DNA of 64,000 nt, from positions 3,673,501-3,737,500 of the forward strand of contig NZ_CP071321.1 of NCBI RefSeq assembly GCF_017309585.1, written 5' to 3'. Origin of the DNA: Nitrogeniibacter aestuarii (GTDB lineage: Bacteria; Pseudomonadota; Gammaproteobacteria; Burkholderiales; Rhodocyclaceae). Below the pieces are notes generated by a model. The model was given only the letters and a program-made list of their open reading frames with translations. It was not told the origin of the DNA and searched no databases. Position 1 is the first letter of the stretch. Each line of letters begins with the position of its first letter. This document shows positions 1-8,455 of the stretch, in pieces. The translations under genes were made by a program, and so were the position numbers.

Positions 1-914
1 TCGATCTTCCAGCGGTTCTGGGTCAGCGTGAACATCAGGACGAACAGGGCACCGGCAATCAGGCCGACCACCAGCGCGCCGCCCGGGTGCATCAGATCCG
101 AGCCGGCACACACCGCCACCAGACCGGCGAGCGGGCCGTTGTGCACGAATCCCGGGTCGTTCTTGCCGAAGACGAGGCCGGCCAGTGTGCCGCCGACCAT
201 GGCCATGAGCGAATTGACGGCCACCAGACCACTGATGCCCTCGACGGTCTGGGCACTCATCACATTGAAGCCAAACCAGCCCACGGTCAGAATCCACGCG
301 CCCAGGGCGAGAAAGGGAATACTGGAGGGCGGATGCGCCGCGATGGCGCCGTTCTTGGAATAACGTCCGTGCCGGGGGCCAAGCAGCAACACGGCCGCCA
401 GGGCAACCCAGCCGCCCACGGCGTGCACCACGACGCTGCCGGCAAAGTCATGGAAGGTCGCGCCGAAGCTCGCTTCGAGCCATGCCTGGAAGCCGAAGTT
501 GCTGTTCCAGATCATGCCTTCGAAGAAGGGGTAGACCAGCCCCACCAGCAGCGCGGTGGCGGCCAACTGCGGATAGAAGCGCGCACGCTCGGCGATGCCG
601 CCCGAAATGATGGCGGGAATCGCTGCCGCAAAGGTCAGCAGGAAGAAGAACTTGACCAGATCGTAGCCGCTGCGCTCATTGAGCACGGCGGCACTGTCAA
701 AGAAGTCGATGCCGTAGGCCACGGTGTAACCGATGAAGAAATAGGCCAGGGTGGACACCGAGAAATCGACCAGAATCTTGACCAGCGCGTTGACCTGATT
801 CTTCTTGCGGACCGTTCCAACCTCGAGAAAGGCGAAGCCGGCATGCATGGCAAGCACCATAATGGCGCCCAGAAGAACAAACAGTACGTCACTGGACGTC
901 TTGAACTGCTCCAT
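1..914 (-). CDS. amt: Ammonium transporter (Amt/MEP/Rh family), 3' part cut by window edge
   Basis: Inner-membrane channel for ammonium uptake. About 304 codons are visible from the ATG at 914; the C-terminal end lies outside the window. The protein starts MEQFKTSSDVLFVLLGAIM and runs through successive hydrophobic helices. It carries the Amt hallmarks FLEVGTVRKKNQ, FHDFAGSVVVHAVGG (pore histidine region), GWFGFNVMSA and CAGSDLMHPGGA. No cleavable signal peptide is evident. A GGAG ribosome site sits 8 bases before the start. The gene is leftward and alone in the visible part, preceded by a sigma-54 type promoter and NtrC-like dyads, so nitrogen-limitation control is likely. A P-II gene (glnK), its usual partner, is not in the window upstream of it. 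Family assignment is secure; whether it is the amtB orthologue or a paralogue cannot be told. Confidence 0.95.
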   Translation of the reverse strand, partial: MEQFKTSSDVLFVLLGAIMVLAMHAGFAFLEVGTVRKKNQVNALVKILVDFSVSTLAYFFIGYTVAYGIDFFDSAAVLNERSGYDLVKFFFLLTFAAAIPAIISGGIAERARFYPQLAATALLVGLVYPFFEGMIWNSNFGFQAWLEASFGATFHDFAGSVVVHAVGGWVALAAVLLLGPRHGRYSKNGAIAAHPPSSIPFLALGAWILTVGWFGFNVMSAQTVEGISGLVAVNSLMAMVGGTLAGLVFGKNDPGFVHNGPLAGLVAVCAGSDLMHPGGALVVGLIAGALFVLMFTLTQNRWKI

Positions 915-948
915 GAGAATGCTCCGTTTTGCACAATAGCGGAGCATT

Positions 949-965
949 TAGCACGAGCCGTGCCA
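949..965 (-). promoter_or_regulatory. Sigma-54 promoter of amt
   Basis: Read on the minus strand the site is TGGCACGGCTCGTGCTA. It has the GG-N10-GC core and matches TGGCAC-N5-TTGC at nearly every position. The predicted start of transcription is near 939, giving a leader of about 25 bases before the amt ATG at 914. Confidence 0.8.
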
Positions 966-1027
966 GCAAATTAAACCCATAAAAACAGTGACTTGAATAT
1001 TTACGCACCAGAAAGCCGCATCATCAG

Positions 1028-1042
1028 GCACTTGTTTGGTGC
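1028..1042 (-). promoter_or_regulatory. NtrC-like binding dyad upstream of amt (proximal)
   Basis: GCAC-N7-GTGC dyad, perfect in both half-sites, centred about 96 bases upstream of the predicted sigma-54 transcription start. This is the usual form and distance of an NtrC enhancer site. Confidence 0.65.
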
Positions 1043-1059
1043 GCCGTTTTCAGCACAAC

Positions 1060-1074
1060 GCCCCATGTTTGTGC
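1060..1074 (-). promoter_or_regulatory. Second, imperfect NtrC-like dyad upstream of amt (distal)
   Basis: On the minus strand GCAC-N7-GGGC, one mismatch from the dyad at 1028-1042. The centres are 32 bases apart, about three helical turns, so two NtrC dimers could bind one DNA face. Confidence 0.45.
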
Positions 1075-1094
1075 AAACACGCTCGGCGTGCGCC

Positions 1095-2357
1095 TTAATT
1101 CGGTGCCCACCCTTTCGGTAACAGGACCCACATTTCACCATCTTGGCGCATGCGCCCGGCAAGGGCGCCTGCTTCATCACCAAAACCCCAGAAGTAGTCG
1201 GCCCGGACACCGCCCTTGATCGCGCCGCCCGTATCCTGGGCCATCACCAGACGCCGCATCGGCCGGGTACTGTTCGGCTCGGTGGTTGCCAGAAACACCG
1301 GGGCGCCAAGGGGCACCGCGCTACGATCGACGGCAATACTGCGCTCGGCCACCAGCGGAACGCCCAGCGCCCCCAGCGGCCCGTCGTTGCCCGAAGGCAT
1401 GCGGCGGAAGAAAACGAAGGCCGGATTCTGGTCGAGGAGCTCGCGCAGCCGCTTTGGATGGCTGCGCGCCCAGCGCTGGATGCCCTGCATGGAGGCTTGC
1501 GACAGCGTGAGCTCCCCCTGGTCGATGAGCCAGCGGCCGATCGACTTGTACGGGTGGCCGTTGTGGTCGGCATAACCGATGCGCAGGTAGGTGCCATCGT
1601 TCAAGGCGATACGCCCCGAGCCCTGAACCTGCAAAAAGAACAGCTCGATCGGGTCGTTCGCCCACGCGATGACCGGCGCACGTACGTTACCCCCTTGCGC
1701 GGCCAACTCGCCCCGCGTCCAGTACGGCACCAGCTTGTTCCCCTCGAGACGGCCGCGCAGACGCATGTTCTTCAATTCGGGGTAGATCTCGCTCAGATCG
1801 ACCGTCACCAGATCGTCAGGGACACCGTAAATGGGCCAAGCGCTGAGCGCGCTGCGCTTCAGGCTGCCGCGGATGAGTGGTTCGTAGTAGCCGGTCACCA
1901 TGCCATCGGTGGAGCCATCGCCATTGACCACCTGCCAGGGCGCGAAGCGGGTCTCGAAAAACTGGCGCACCGCGGCTCGACCCGGCTGGGCGCCCAGGGT
2001 CGTGGCGACCGTGCACACATCGGTCCATCGCCGGTCAGCGACCAGCACGTCGCACGAGCGCAGCAGCGCCGGCCACGCGGCCTCGATCTGATCGGCTTGC
2101 CAGCCCGGCAACTGTGCAAAACGCGCGGGCTTCAGCCGCGCTGCCTGAACCACGTCCTTAGGTGGCGTCGGCCGCGTCTCGGGCACGGGGACGACCGGCG
2201 TCGCGGCCGGGGTTTCCGGCGCGGGGGTACCCGGCGCAGGGGCCTGGGGCACGCTCTGGCACGGCGTGCACTCAGGCGGTGGCGGCGTGACGCAGCTGAC
2301 GCTGAAGAACACGGAAACGGCGAGAACAAGGGCAGGCAGGAGGCGACGCGGGGTCAT
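1095..2357 (-). CDS. mltA: Membrane-bound lytic murein transglycosylase A
   Basis: Outer-membrane lipoprotein that cleaves peptidoglycan glycan strands to 1,6-anhydromuropeptides. The 420-residue product begins with a lipoprotein signal peptide ending FFSVSC, then a proline-rich linker (residues about 24-65). The MltA domain follows, with GYYEPLIRGS and PVIAWANDPIELFFLQVQG. The C-terminal 3D domain contains MAQDTGGAIKGGVRAD with its catalytic aspartate, then DYFWGFGDEAG. Length fits the family (E. coli MltA is about 365; the extra is the linker). Start at ATG 2357; no strong Shine-Dalgarno is visible. It ends 21 bases from the distal amt dyad, so the amt control region fills the whole gap between the two genes. 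Confidence 0.95.
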   Translation of the reverse strand: MTPRRLLPALVLAVSVFFSVSCVTPPPPECTPCQSVPQAPAPGTPAPETPAATPVVPVPETRPTPPKDVVQAARLKPARFAQLPGWQADQIEAAWPALLRSCDVLVADRRWTDVCTVATTLGAQPGRAAVRQFFETRFAPWQVVNGDGSTDGMVTGYYEPLIRGSLKRSALSAWPIYGVPDDLVTVDLSEIYPELKNMRLRGRLEGNKLVPYWTRGELAAQGGNVRAPVIAWANDPIELFFLQVQGSGRIALNDGTYLRIGYADHNGHPYKSIGRWLIDQGELTLSQASMQGIQRWARSHPKRLRELLDQNPAFVFFRRMPSGNDGPLGALGVPLVAERSIAVDRSAVPLGAPVFLATTEPNSTRPMRRLVMAQDTGGAIKGGVRADYFWGFGDEAGALAGRMRQDGEMWVLLPKGWAPN

Positions 2358-2460
2358 GGGCGCAGATCAGTTAAACTCGAACGAGCAAGATTCGCCAGTA
2401 TAGCGGGGGCGCGAGCCGCGCTGCGACTGGCACCCTCCCCCAACAAGGAGATTGTCACCC

Positions 2461-2571
2461 ATGTGGGTCATCCTGCTCGAAGCCGGTGTGGCGCTGTCGC
2501 TGCTCCTGATCATCGTCTGGGCCACCTGGCCCCGCAAGAAGAACACGGAAAATGACAAACAAGACGACTGA
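2461..2571 (+). CDS. Small single-pass membrane protein (36 aa)
   Basis: Short frame starting MWVILLEAGVALSLLLIIVW, followed by a basic and polar tail rich in Lys, Asn and Asp. An AAGGAG ribosome site lies 10 bases before the ATG. The hydrophobic stretch of about 20 residues predicts one transmembrane helix with the charged tail in the cytoplasm. Its 3' end overlaps the start of the DUF815 ATPase gene by 20 bases, suggesting translational coupling. I do not recognise a family. Good ribosome site plus coupling make it likely real. Confidence 0.6.
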   Translation: MWVILLEAGVALSLLLIIVWATWPRKKNTENDKQDD

Positions 2572-3439
2572 CCTGGCCCTCTTTCTGGCGCGCGTCGAAC
2601 AGACGCTGGATCGCCTCGACGCCTGGCTCCCGGCCCCCGTCACGCCGCCGGACTGGTCCAGCGCTATCGCCTTCCGCTGGCTTCGCCGCGGCGCCCAGGC
2701 AAGGCTTGAGGCCATCACCCACCCGCACCTGATCCGGGTGGAGGATCTACAGGACGTGAGCGATCAGGTCGCCTGCCTGGATGCCAATACGCGCCAGTTC
2801 GTGCGCGGCCGGCCAGCCAACAACGCGCTGCTCACGGGCGCGCGGGGCACCGGCAAGTCATCTCTCGTCAAGGCCATGCTCGATCGTTACCACGCGAAGG
2901 GTCTGCGCCTGATCGAAGTGGACAAGCAGGACCTGATGGATCTGCCCGATATCGTCGAACTCGTTCGCGGACGAAAGGAGCGATTCGTCCTGTTCTGCGA
3001 CGACCTGTCCTTCGAGGACGCCGAGCCGGCGTACAAGGCCCTCAAGAGTGTGCTGGACGGCTCGCTCGCGGCGGTGCCCGACAACGTCATCATTTATGCC
3101 ACATCCAACCGGCGCCACCTGATGCCGGAGTATCACGCCGAAAATCTTCAGGCCAGGAACGTGGATGGCGAAATCCACCTGGGCGAAGCCACCGAAGAGA
3201 AGGTCTCGCTCTCCGAGCGCTTCGGTCTGTGGCTGTCGTTCTACCCCTTCAGCCAGGACGCCTACCTGGACATCGTGCATCACTGGTTGCGCGAATTCGG
3301 GCTCAATGACGCGAAGATCGAAAAGGCGCGCACCGAAGCGCTGCAGTGGGCCCTGGGCCGGGGGTCGCGCAGCGGCCGGGTTGCCTGGCAGTTTGCCCGC
3401 GACTACGCCGGTCGCCACGGCGGAGGCGCGAAGCGATGA
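2552..3439 (+). CDS. DUF815 family AAA ATP-binding protein
   Basis: 295-residue cytoplasmic ATPase of the DUF815 (PF05673) family, whose cellular role is not established. Walker A is GARGTGKSS at about residues 96-104. A Walker B-like strand is FVLFCDDLSF, and a sensor-like segment is IIYATSNRRHLMPEY, all typical of this family. The start overlaps the end of the small membrane protein gene, and the TGA stop overlaps the ATG of the downstream Nudix gene (ATGA), so the three are probably co-translated. Family call is firm; function is not known. Confidence 0.9.
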   Translation: MTNKTTDLALFLARVEQTLDRLDAWLPAPVTPPDWSSAIAFRWLRRGAQARLEAITHPHLIRVEDLQDVSDQVACLDANTRQFVRGRPANNALLTGARGTGKSSLVKAMLDRYHAKGLRLIEVDKQDLMDLPDIVELVRGRKERFVLFCDDLSFEDAEPAYKALKSVLDGSLAAVPDNVIIYATSNRRHLMPEYHAENLQARNVDGEIHLGEATEEKVSLSERFGLWLSFYPFSQDAYLDIVHHWLREFGLNDAKIEKARTEALQWALGRGSRSGRVAWQFARDYAGRHGGGAKR

Positions 3440-4371
3440 AGAAACGCGTCGAGGTGGCGGCGGCGGTGATCACCCGCCCCGACGGCAGCTTTCTGCTGGG
3501 CCAGCGTGCGCCCGGCACCTTCTATCCAGGCTACTGGGAGTTTCCAGGGGGCAAGGTCGAGCCGGGCGAAGACGCCCGTGCCGCCCTGATTCGCGAACTG
3601 GACGAGGAACTGGGCATTCAGGCTCATGCCTGTTGGCCCTGGCTGATGCGCGAACACGACTACGAACATGCCAACGTGCGGCTTCACTTCTTCGAGGTGC
3701 CCGATTATTCGGGCGAGATCCGGGACCACGTCCACAGCGACCTTCAATGGCAGCACGCTGACGCACTGAGCGTCAGTCCCATGCTGCCGGCCAACGGCCC
3801 GATTCTCAAGGCGCTGAGCCTGCCACGGGAGATGGCCGTCACATGCGCCGAGACCCTTGGCGTCGAGGCTCAGCTCGACGCTGCCGATCGCGCTCTGATG
3901 CGTGGCGTTCGATTGATTCAGCTGCGCGACAAGACGCTGGCACCGGAGGCCCGAGAAACCCTCGCGCGATCGCTGCTGGCGCGGTGCCGCGAACACCACG
4001 CGCTGCTCGTCATCAACGACGATCTGGCGCTGGCCGAGCGGGTGGGGGCGCATGGCATTCACCTGAGCGAGGCACACCTGCAGACCATCGGGGCCCGGCC
4101 CGACATGGCATGGGTGGGTGCCTCCTGCCATTCGCGCGACGCCCTTGAGCGGGTGGCCGAACTCGGTCTCGATTACGCCCTGCTCGGCCATGTGCTGCCA
4201 ACCCCCTCGCACCCGGACCAGCCAGCCCTTGGGTGGTCGGCCTTCACGGGTCTGACGCGCCTGCTGCCCATGCCGGTGTTTGCCATCGGCGGGCTGTCGA
4301 CAGAACACATGCGCGAAGCGCGTGAAGCAGGCGCGCATGGCATTGCCGCCATCCGGAGCAGCTGGCGCTGA
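3436..4371 (+). CDS. Nudix hydrolase fused to a ThiE-like domain
   Basis: 311-residue two-domain protein. Residues 1-130 are a MutT-type Nudix hydrolase with the Nudix box from GGKVEPGEDARAALIRELDEEL; such enzymes hydrolyse oxidised nucleotides such as 8-oxo-dGTP. Residues about 145-311 resemble thiamine-phosphate synthase (VRLIQLRDK, LLVINDDLALA, FAIGGLS) but key ThiE positions are changed: the GVHLGQxD segment is GIHLSEAHL, and the substrate loop lacks the T-K pair. This fusion is a known proteobacterial architecture; the second domain probably binds a ligand rather than makes thiamine phosphate. It starts at the ATGA overlap with the DUF815 gene and ends overlapping mgtE (TGATG). Confidence 0.9.
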   Translation: MKKRVEVAAAVITRPDGSFLLGQRAPGTFYPGYWEFPGGKVEPGEDARAALIRELDEELGIQAHACWPWLMREHDYEHANVRLHFFEVPDYSGEIRDHVHSDLQWQHADALSVSPMLPANGPILKALSLPREMAVTCAETLGVEAQLDAADRALMRGVRLIQLRDKTLAPEARETLARSLLARCREHHALLVINDDLALAERVGAHGIHLSEAHLQTIGARPDMAWVGASCHSRDALERVAELGLDYALLGHVLPTPSHPDQPALGWSAFTGLTRLLPMPVFAIGGLSTEHMREAREAGAHGIAAIRSSWR

Positions 4372-5738
4372 TGGATAACGAACAGCTGCCCAGCACCGAC
4401 GAGGCGCGCGAACAGTTACTCGACGCACTCGAACGCCCGGACCAGGCCAACATCCACGCGCTGGTACGTGACTGGCACCCGGCCCTGATCGCCGATGCCG
4501 TCGAAGCGCTGCCACGCGAGATGCGCCACGACCTGTGGGAGCGGCTGGACACGGCCGACCGCGGGCAGGTGCTGATCGAGGTGGGGCGCGGTGTCCGCCA
4601 GCAGCTTATCGATGAGGCGGCTCACGAAGAGCTCCTGGCCGCGCTGGGCACGCTGGAAATGGACGAACTGGCCGATCTGGATGCCGACCTGCCGGTCTCC
4701 GTGCTCGACACCATGGTGCGCGCCATGGACGTCCAGCGTCGCCAGCGATATGAGGCCGTCAAGCAATACCCGGACGATTCTGCCGGCGGTCTGATGGACG
4801 CAGATGCCGCCGCCGTGCGCGAAGATGTCAGCCTCAAAGCGGTGTTGCGCTATTTGCGCCAGATGCGCAAGCGCGAAGGCAAACTCCCGGAGCACCTGGA
4901 CAGCGTAATGGTGGTCGACCGCCAGAACCACTACCTGGGCGTGCTCAGTCTGGCCGATGTGGTTTCACTCAAATCGGACACCCTGGTCAAGGCGGTCATG
5001 CATACCGATGTGCCGGCCATCACCGTCGACACGGAGGACACCCGGGTTGCCCGACTGTTCGAGGATCATGATCTGATCTCCGCCGCCGTGGTCGATGAAG
5101 ACGGCCGGCTTCTCGGGCGTATCACCATTGACGACGTGGTGGACGTGATGCGAGCCGAGGCCGAAGGCGAGGTGCTGCGCCGCGCCGGTCTCGAAGAAGA
5201 TACCGACCTTTTCGCTCCGGTCCTGTCGAATGCCGCCAAGCGTGCCGTCTGGCTGGGCGTGAATCTTTGCAACGCCTTCGTGGCCGCCTGGGTGATCGGG
5301 CTGTTCGAAGCCTCCATTGACCAGGTGGTGGCACTTGCGGTGCTCATGCCTGTGGTCGCCAGCATGGGAGGCGTCGCGGGCAACCAGACGCTCACCCTGG
5401 TCACCCGGGCCATTGCACTCGATCAGATCGGCCGCGGCAACGCGATGCAACTGCTCTTCCGTGAGGTTGCCTCCGGCGTGCTCAATGGCGCGTTCTGGGC
5501 GGTGATCGTGGCCATCATTGCCACCCTGTGGTTCGGCAGCACCCAACTGGGCGTTGTCTTCGGTTGCGCACTGATGCTCAACCTGCTCACCGGTGCGACC
5601 GCCGGCACCCTCGTCCCCTTGCTGCTCGACCGCCTCAAGATCGACCCGGCGCTGGCGGGCGGGGTGGTGCTGACAGCCGCCACCGACGTGGTGGGATTCT
5701 TTTCGTTTCTGGGTCTGGCGACGCTGTTCCTGCTCTAA
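4371..5738 (+). CDS. mgtE: Magnesium transporter MgtE
   Basis: Inner-membrane Mg2+ channel of 455 residues. The order is: helical MgtE N domain (about 1-135), tandem CBS domains (about 140-265, containing MVVDRQNHYLGVLSLADVV and VVDEDGRLLGRITIDDVVDV), then five hydrophobic helices from about residue 290 with PVVASMGGVAGNQTLTLVTR, the family's pore signature. The N and CBS domains sense cytoplasmic Mg2+ and gate the pore. The ATG overlaps the stop of the Nudix gene, the last step of a coupled four-gene string from 2461. Confidence 0.95.
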   Translation: MDNEQLPSTDEAREQLLDALERPDQANIHALVRDWHPALIADAVEALPREMRHDLWERLDTADRGQVLIEVGRGVRQQLIDEAAHEELLAALGTLEMDELADLDADLPVSVLDTMVRAMDVQRRQRYEAVKQYPDDSAGGLMDADAAAVREDVSLKAVLRYLRQMRKREGKLPEHLDSVMVVDRQNHYLGVLSLADVVSLKSDTLVKAVMHTDVPAITVDTEDTRVARLFEDHDLISAAVVDEDGRLLGRITIDDVVDVMRAEAEGEVLRRAGLEEDTDLFAPVLSNAAKRAVWLGVNLCNAFVAAWVIGLFEASIDQVVALAVLMPVVASMGGVAGNQTLTLVTRAIALDQIGRGNAMQLLFREVASGVLNGAFWAVIVAIIATLWFGSTQLGVVFGCALMLNLLTGATAGTLVPLLLDRLKIDPALAGGVVLTAATDVVGFFSFLGLATLFLL

Positions 5739-5762
5739 GCGAGCGGATGTGCACAAACAAGT

Positions 5763-5783
5763 GCGGGCGCCCTGGGCGCCCGC
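5763..5783 (+). terminator. Possible terminator after mgtE
   Basis: Perfect 9-bp stem, GCGGGCGCC and GGCGCCCGC, with a 3-base loop, 25 bases after the mgtE stop. The following GTCTGCTCTG is not a real T tract, so intrinsic termination is uncertain. Confidence 0.4.
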
Positions 5784-5809
5784 GTCTGCTCTGAGTCTGC
5801 CGGAGAGAA

Positions 5810-6016
5810 TCACTCCGGATCGTCGAACTCTTCCGACATGGTATCTGGCGGCTTTGCGGCCGGAATGCGGTAGCTTTCGGACGCCCAGGCCCCCAGATCG
5901 ATCTGGCGGCAACGCTCCGAACAAAATGGCCGGAACCGGTTCTCGGGCCGCCACTCCACCTCTTTCTGGCAGGTGGGACATTTGACGATGCGAAACGTGT
6001 CTTGCTTGTCTTTCAC
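5810..6016 (-). CDS. yacG: DNA gyrase inhibitor YacG (zinc-binding)
   Basis: 68-residue zinc-ribbon protein with four cysteines in CPTC and FCSERC. The family binds GyrB and blocks gyrase activity. The N-terminal zinc knuckle is followed by DLGAWASESYRIP, conserved in YacG, and an acidic tail. It lies 6 bases after zapD in the classic coaE-zapD-yacG order, which supports the call. Confidence 0.93.
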   Translation of the reverse strand: MKDKQDTFRIVKCPTCQKEVEWRPENRFRPFCSERCRQIDLGAWASESYRIPAAKPPDTMSEEFDDPE

Positions 6017-6022
6017 GGGAAT

Positions 6023-6778
6023 TCAGAGATTGCAGACGGTCAGTTCGAACTCGACATCGTTGGCCACTTGCCGGGGCCGCCCCGCGGTTTCGGGCGTCAT
6101 GAAACGGACGTTGAGCACATATTTGTTGGCACTGATTTCAGGCACCGCGTTGAACTGCCGGGCCACGCACACACGCACCATCTGCATCTGCCGACCGCCC
6201 ATCATCACCTGATACATGCCGCGCTGGGCGATCTGCATTTCGGGGCGACCACTGGCGCGCAGCAGGCGCAAGACGATGGCGATGCCATCGCGAATCGGCA
6301 GCAGCGGTCTCAACCAGCCATTGAGGTCACCTCGGCGGGCGTCCGCGTCGCGGCACTGCCAGTGATGATAGGACGGCAGATCGAACTGGCAGGCACCGCC
6401 CGGAATGGCAGCCCGGCTGCGGATGCTCATGAGCCAGTCATTTTCGCGCAGGTAGTGACCGATCTTGCCCGACACCGATAGCAGGCCTGACGAGGCCTGC
6501 TCGATCTCGTACAGGGCGCCGGCAAGCGCTTCTTCGGAAATATCGGGGTTGTCTCGAAAGGCGAGCAGCGTCTGGCGCTGGCGCTCGAGCTCCTGAACCA
6601 GATCCACCTTGAGGTCGGCACGACTGGCCACTTCGAGCAGCTCGAAGATCGACATCAGCACATGATGGTGGTCGACGGGTGAATCGCTCCGCAGAAAATG
6701 AGCAATCCGTGCAAACAGGTCTTCGAGTCGAAGGAGGGTGCGAATGCGCTCGTTGAGTGGGTACTCGAATTCAATCAC
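6023..6778 (-). CDS. zapD: Cell division protein ZapD
   Basis: 251-residue FtsZ-bundling protein that supports Z-ring assembly. The start IEFEYPLNERIRTLLRLEDLF and the interior GKIGHYLRENDWLMSIRSR match the ZapD (DUF1342) family, as does the length (247 in E. coli). The start is GTG at 6778; the frame stays open further upstream, but IEFEYPLNE is the conserved N-terminus. A purine-rich GAGGAGGCAAGGAA lies upstream. It sits between coaE and yacG. Confidence 0.93.
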   Translation of the reverse strand: MIEFEYPLNERIRTLLRLEDLFARIAHFLRSDSPVDHHHVLMSIFELLEVASRADLKVDLVQELERQRQTLLAFRDNPDISEEALAGALYEIEQASSGLLSVSGKIGHYLRENDWLMSIRSRAAIPGGACQFDLPSYHHWQCRDADARRGDLNGWLRPLLPIRDGIAIVLRLLRASGRPEMQIAQRGMYQVMMGGRQMQMVRVCVARQFNAVPEISANKYVLNVRFMTPETAGRPRQVANDVEFELTVCNL

Positions 6779-6833
6779 AAGACGCGCCCGTTCCTTGCCT
6801 CCTCGGTCATTCGGCGATGATAGCACAGAGGCC

Positions 6834-7445
6834 TCAAGCACTCTGGAGCCGCAGATAGCATTCATGGAGACGATCGACCTGCACGAACAGGGCGTCGAGA
6901 TCACCACTGTTGTCGATGATGTCGTCGGCCGCGGCAAGCCGATCATGGCGACTGATCTGCGCATCCATGATCGCGCGCACCTGTGCGTCACTCAGGCCCG
7001 ACCGCGCCTTGACGCGCTCGACCTGAACGGACTCCGGACAGTCAACCACGACAATGCGCTGACAACGCTCCCGGAATACGCCGGACTCGATGAGCAGTGG
7101 CACCACGAGCATCACGTATGGCGCATTCGCTGTCTGGCACTGCCGCTCGCTCTCGGCACGAATCATGGGATGAAGGATCGCTTCGAGGCGCTTGCGAGCC
7201 TCGGGCTGTTCGAAGGCGAGCGCACGCATGATGCCACGGTCAAGCGCGCCCTCGGCGGTGATCACTTCGTTGCCGAAGGCCTGTCGAATGGGCTCGATGG
7301 CGGCACCGCCGGCCGCCGTGAGCTGGTGAGCAATCAGGTCGGAATCGACAACGGCCGCCCCCCGATCAGCGAACCGGTCGGCTGCGGCGCTCTTGCCGCT
7401 GCCGATCCCCCCGGTCAGCCCGATAACGGGCGGGCGTCCCGTCAT
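6834..7445 (-). CDS. coaE: Dephospho-CoA kinase
   Basis: Last step of coenzyme A synthesis: phosphorylates the 3' hydroxyl of dephospho-CoA. 203 residues from the ATG at 7445. P-loop GLTGGIGSGKS at about residues 8-18, VVDSDLIAHQL, and a lid region VPLLIESG. The ATG overlaps the stop of the SPOR-domain gene by 4 bases. In many gammaproteobacteria coaE follows pilD; here pilD is absent and the SPOR gene is upstream instead. Confidence 0.96.
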   Translation of the reverse strand: MTGRPPVIGLTGGIGSGKSAAADRFADRGAAVVDSDLIAHQLTAAGGAAIEPIRQAFGNEVITAEGALDRGIMRALAFEQPEARKRLEAILHPMIRAESERQCQTANAPYVMLVVPLLIESGVFRERCQRIVVVDCPESVQVERVKARSGLSDAQVRAIMDAQISRHDRLAAADDIIDNSGDLDALFVQVDRLHECYLRLQSA

Positions 7446-8254
7446 GGCAGACACTCGGCCTTGGTCGCACCATCGAGCCGGCCACTCCAGTCGCTCGCCC
7501 ACCCAGCGAGCCGCTCGTCGGGGCCGCGTACTTCAATCCGGTGCGTCGTGTTGCCCCGTTCCTCGATGGCAATGCCGGTCACCCCTCTCTTTTCCAGTCG
7601 CCGACGCTGCTCGGCCGCCGATTCCGCGGATTTGAACAGTCCCAGGGACACGGTAAAGGGGCGCGCGCCGCGCTCACCGATGGCGAACAGGTCCTTGACG
7701 CCCTGGCCACGCAGCTCGGCAACCTTGCGGTCGGCGGCTTCCCGACTGCCCTGGGAGGGGATATGCACCCACCAGGACGTCACTTCCATGGTGGGCTCGT
7801 CTTTGGTCTGAAGCCCGGGCTGTGCCAGCGCATCGCCCATCAGCAATGCGGCCTGCTCGTCCCCGACCCCGTCGAAGGCAACACAGGCCAGCGGCGCAGC
7901 CAGCACCTCGGTCGCCGGCTCCTGCGCTGGTGCCGTTTCGGTATCGGCGACGGCAAGTGCCTCGTTCGCCGGTTCGGCAGGTTCGGCCCCCTGGGGCGCC
8001 ACGACCTCACCAGGCAACACCACAGGCGGGTTGTCGACACTCGGCTCGACGGCAGGCGCGGCTTCAACTGCCGGCACCCGCGCCGGTGGCGGTTCCGTAC
8101 CGTCGAGCAGGCGAATGCGCTCCGGATGCAATTGATTGGTGAGTCGTTGCGGCTCCGACGGGCTTTGACCTTCGCCCAGCCAGCCTTGCCAGGCGGCAAG
8201 CACCAGAACGTTGATCAGCAGCAACAGGATGATGAGAAAACGCATGAATGCCAC
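7442..8254 (-). CDS. SPOR-domain membrane protein
   Basis: About 270 residues. One N-terminal transmembrane helix (MRFLIILLLLINVLVLAAW) is followed by a long Pro/Ala/Glu-rich periplasmic linker and a C-terminal SPOR domain (about 185-270, with SWWVHIPSQGSREAADRKVA and PFTVSLGLFKSAESA). SPOR domains bind denuded septal peptidoglycan, so a division-site role is plausible. Start choice: GTG at 8254 has a GAGGA ribosome site 9 bases before it. TTG at 8260 is too close to that site, and ATG at 8239 too far. It overlaps coaE by 4 bases. Confidence 0.85.
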   Translation of the reverse strand: MAFMRFLIILLLLINVLVLAAWQGWLGEGQSPSEPQRLTNQLHPERIRLLDGTEPPPARVPAVEAAPAVEPSVDNPPVVLPGEVVAPQGAEPAEPANEALAVADTETAPAQEPATEVLAAPLACVAFDGVGDEQAALLMGDALAQPGLQTKDEPTMEVTSWWVHIPSQGSREAADRKVAELRGQGVKDLFAIGERGARPFTVSLGLFKSAESAAEQRRRLEKRGVTGIAIEERGNTTHRIEVRGPDERLAGWASDWSGRLDGATKAECLP

Positions 8255-8455
8255 GTTCAACAGTCCTCAATCGCGCCTGCCGGGACACGCCTTGCAATCA
8301 GGCGAGGCAGCAGACGGATATTCGTTGTGTTCCAGCTCGACTGCAAAGCGACCATCACGTCAGATCGCCCCGATCCCAGCCTGAACGGCATAGCTGCCCG
8401 CGTTGCCGGGCGGCACCCGACCGACAAGCCATGGCAGCGGCCGGTATGGGTCCGG

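Noticed and set aside
919..947. Inverted repeat ATGCTCCG/CGGAGCAT over the amt ribosome site, looking like a translational switch
   Set aside because: The predicted sigma-54 start is near 939, so the upstream arm (940-947) would not be in the RNA and the hairpin could not form on that transcript.
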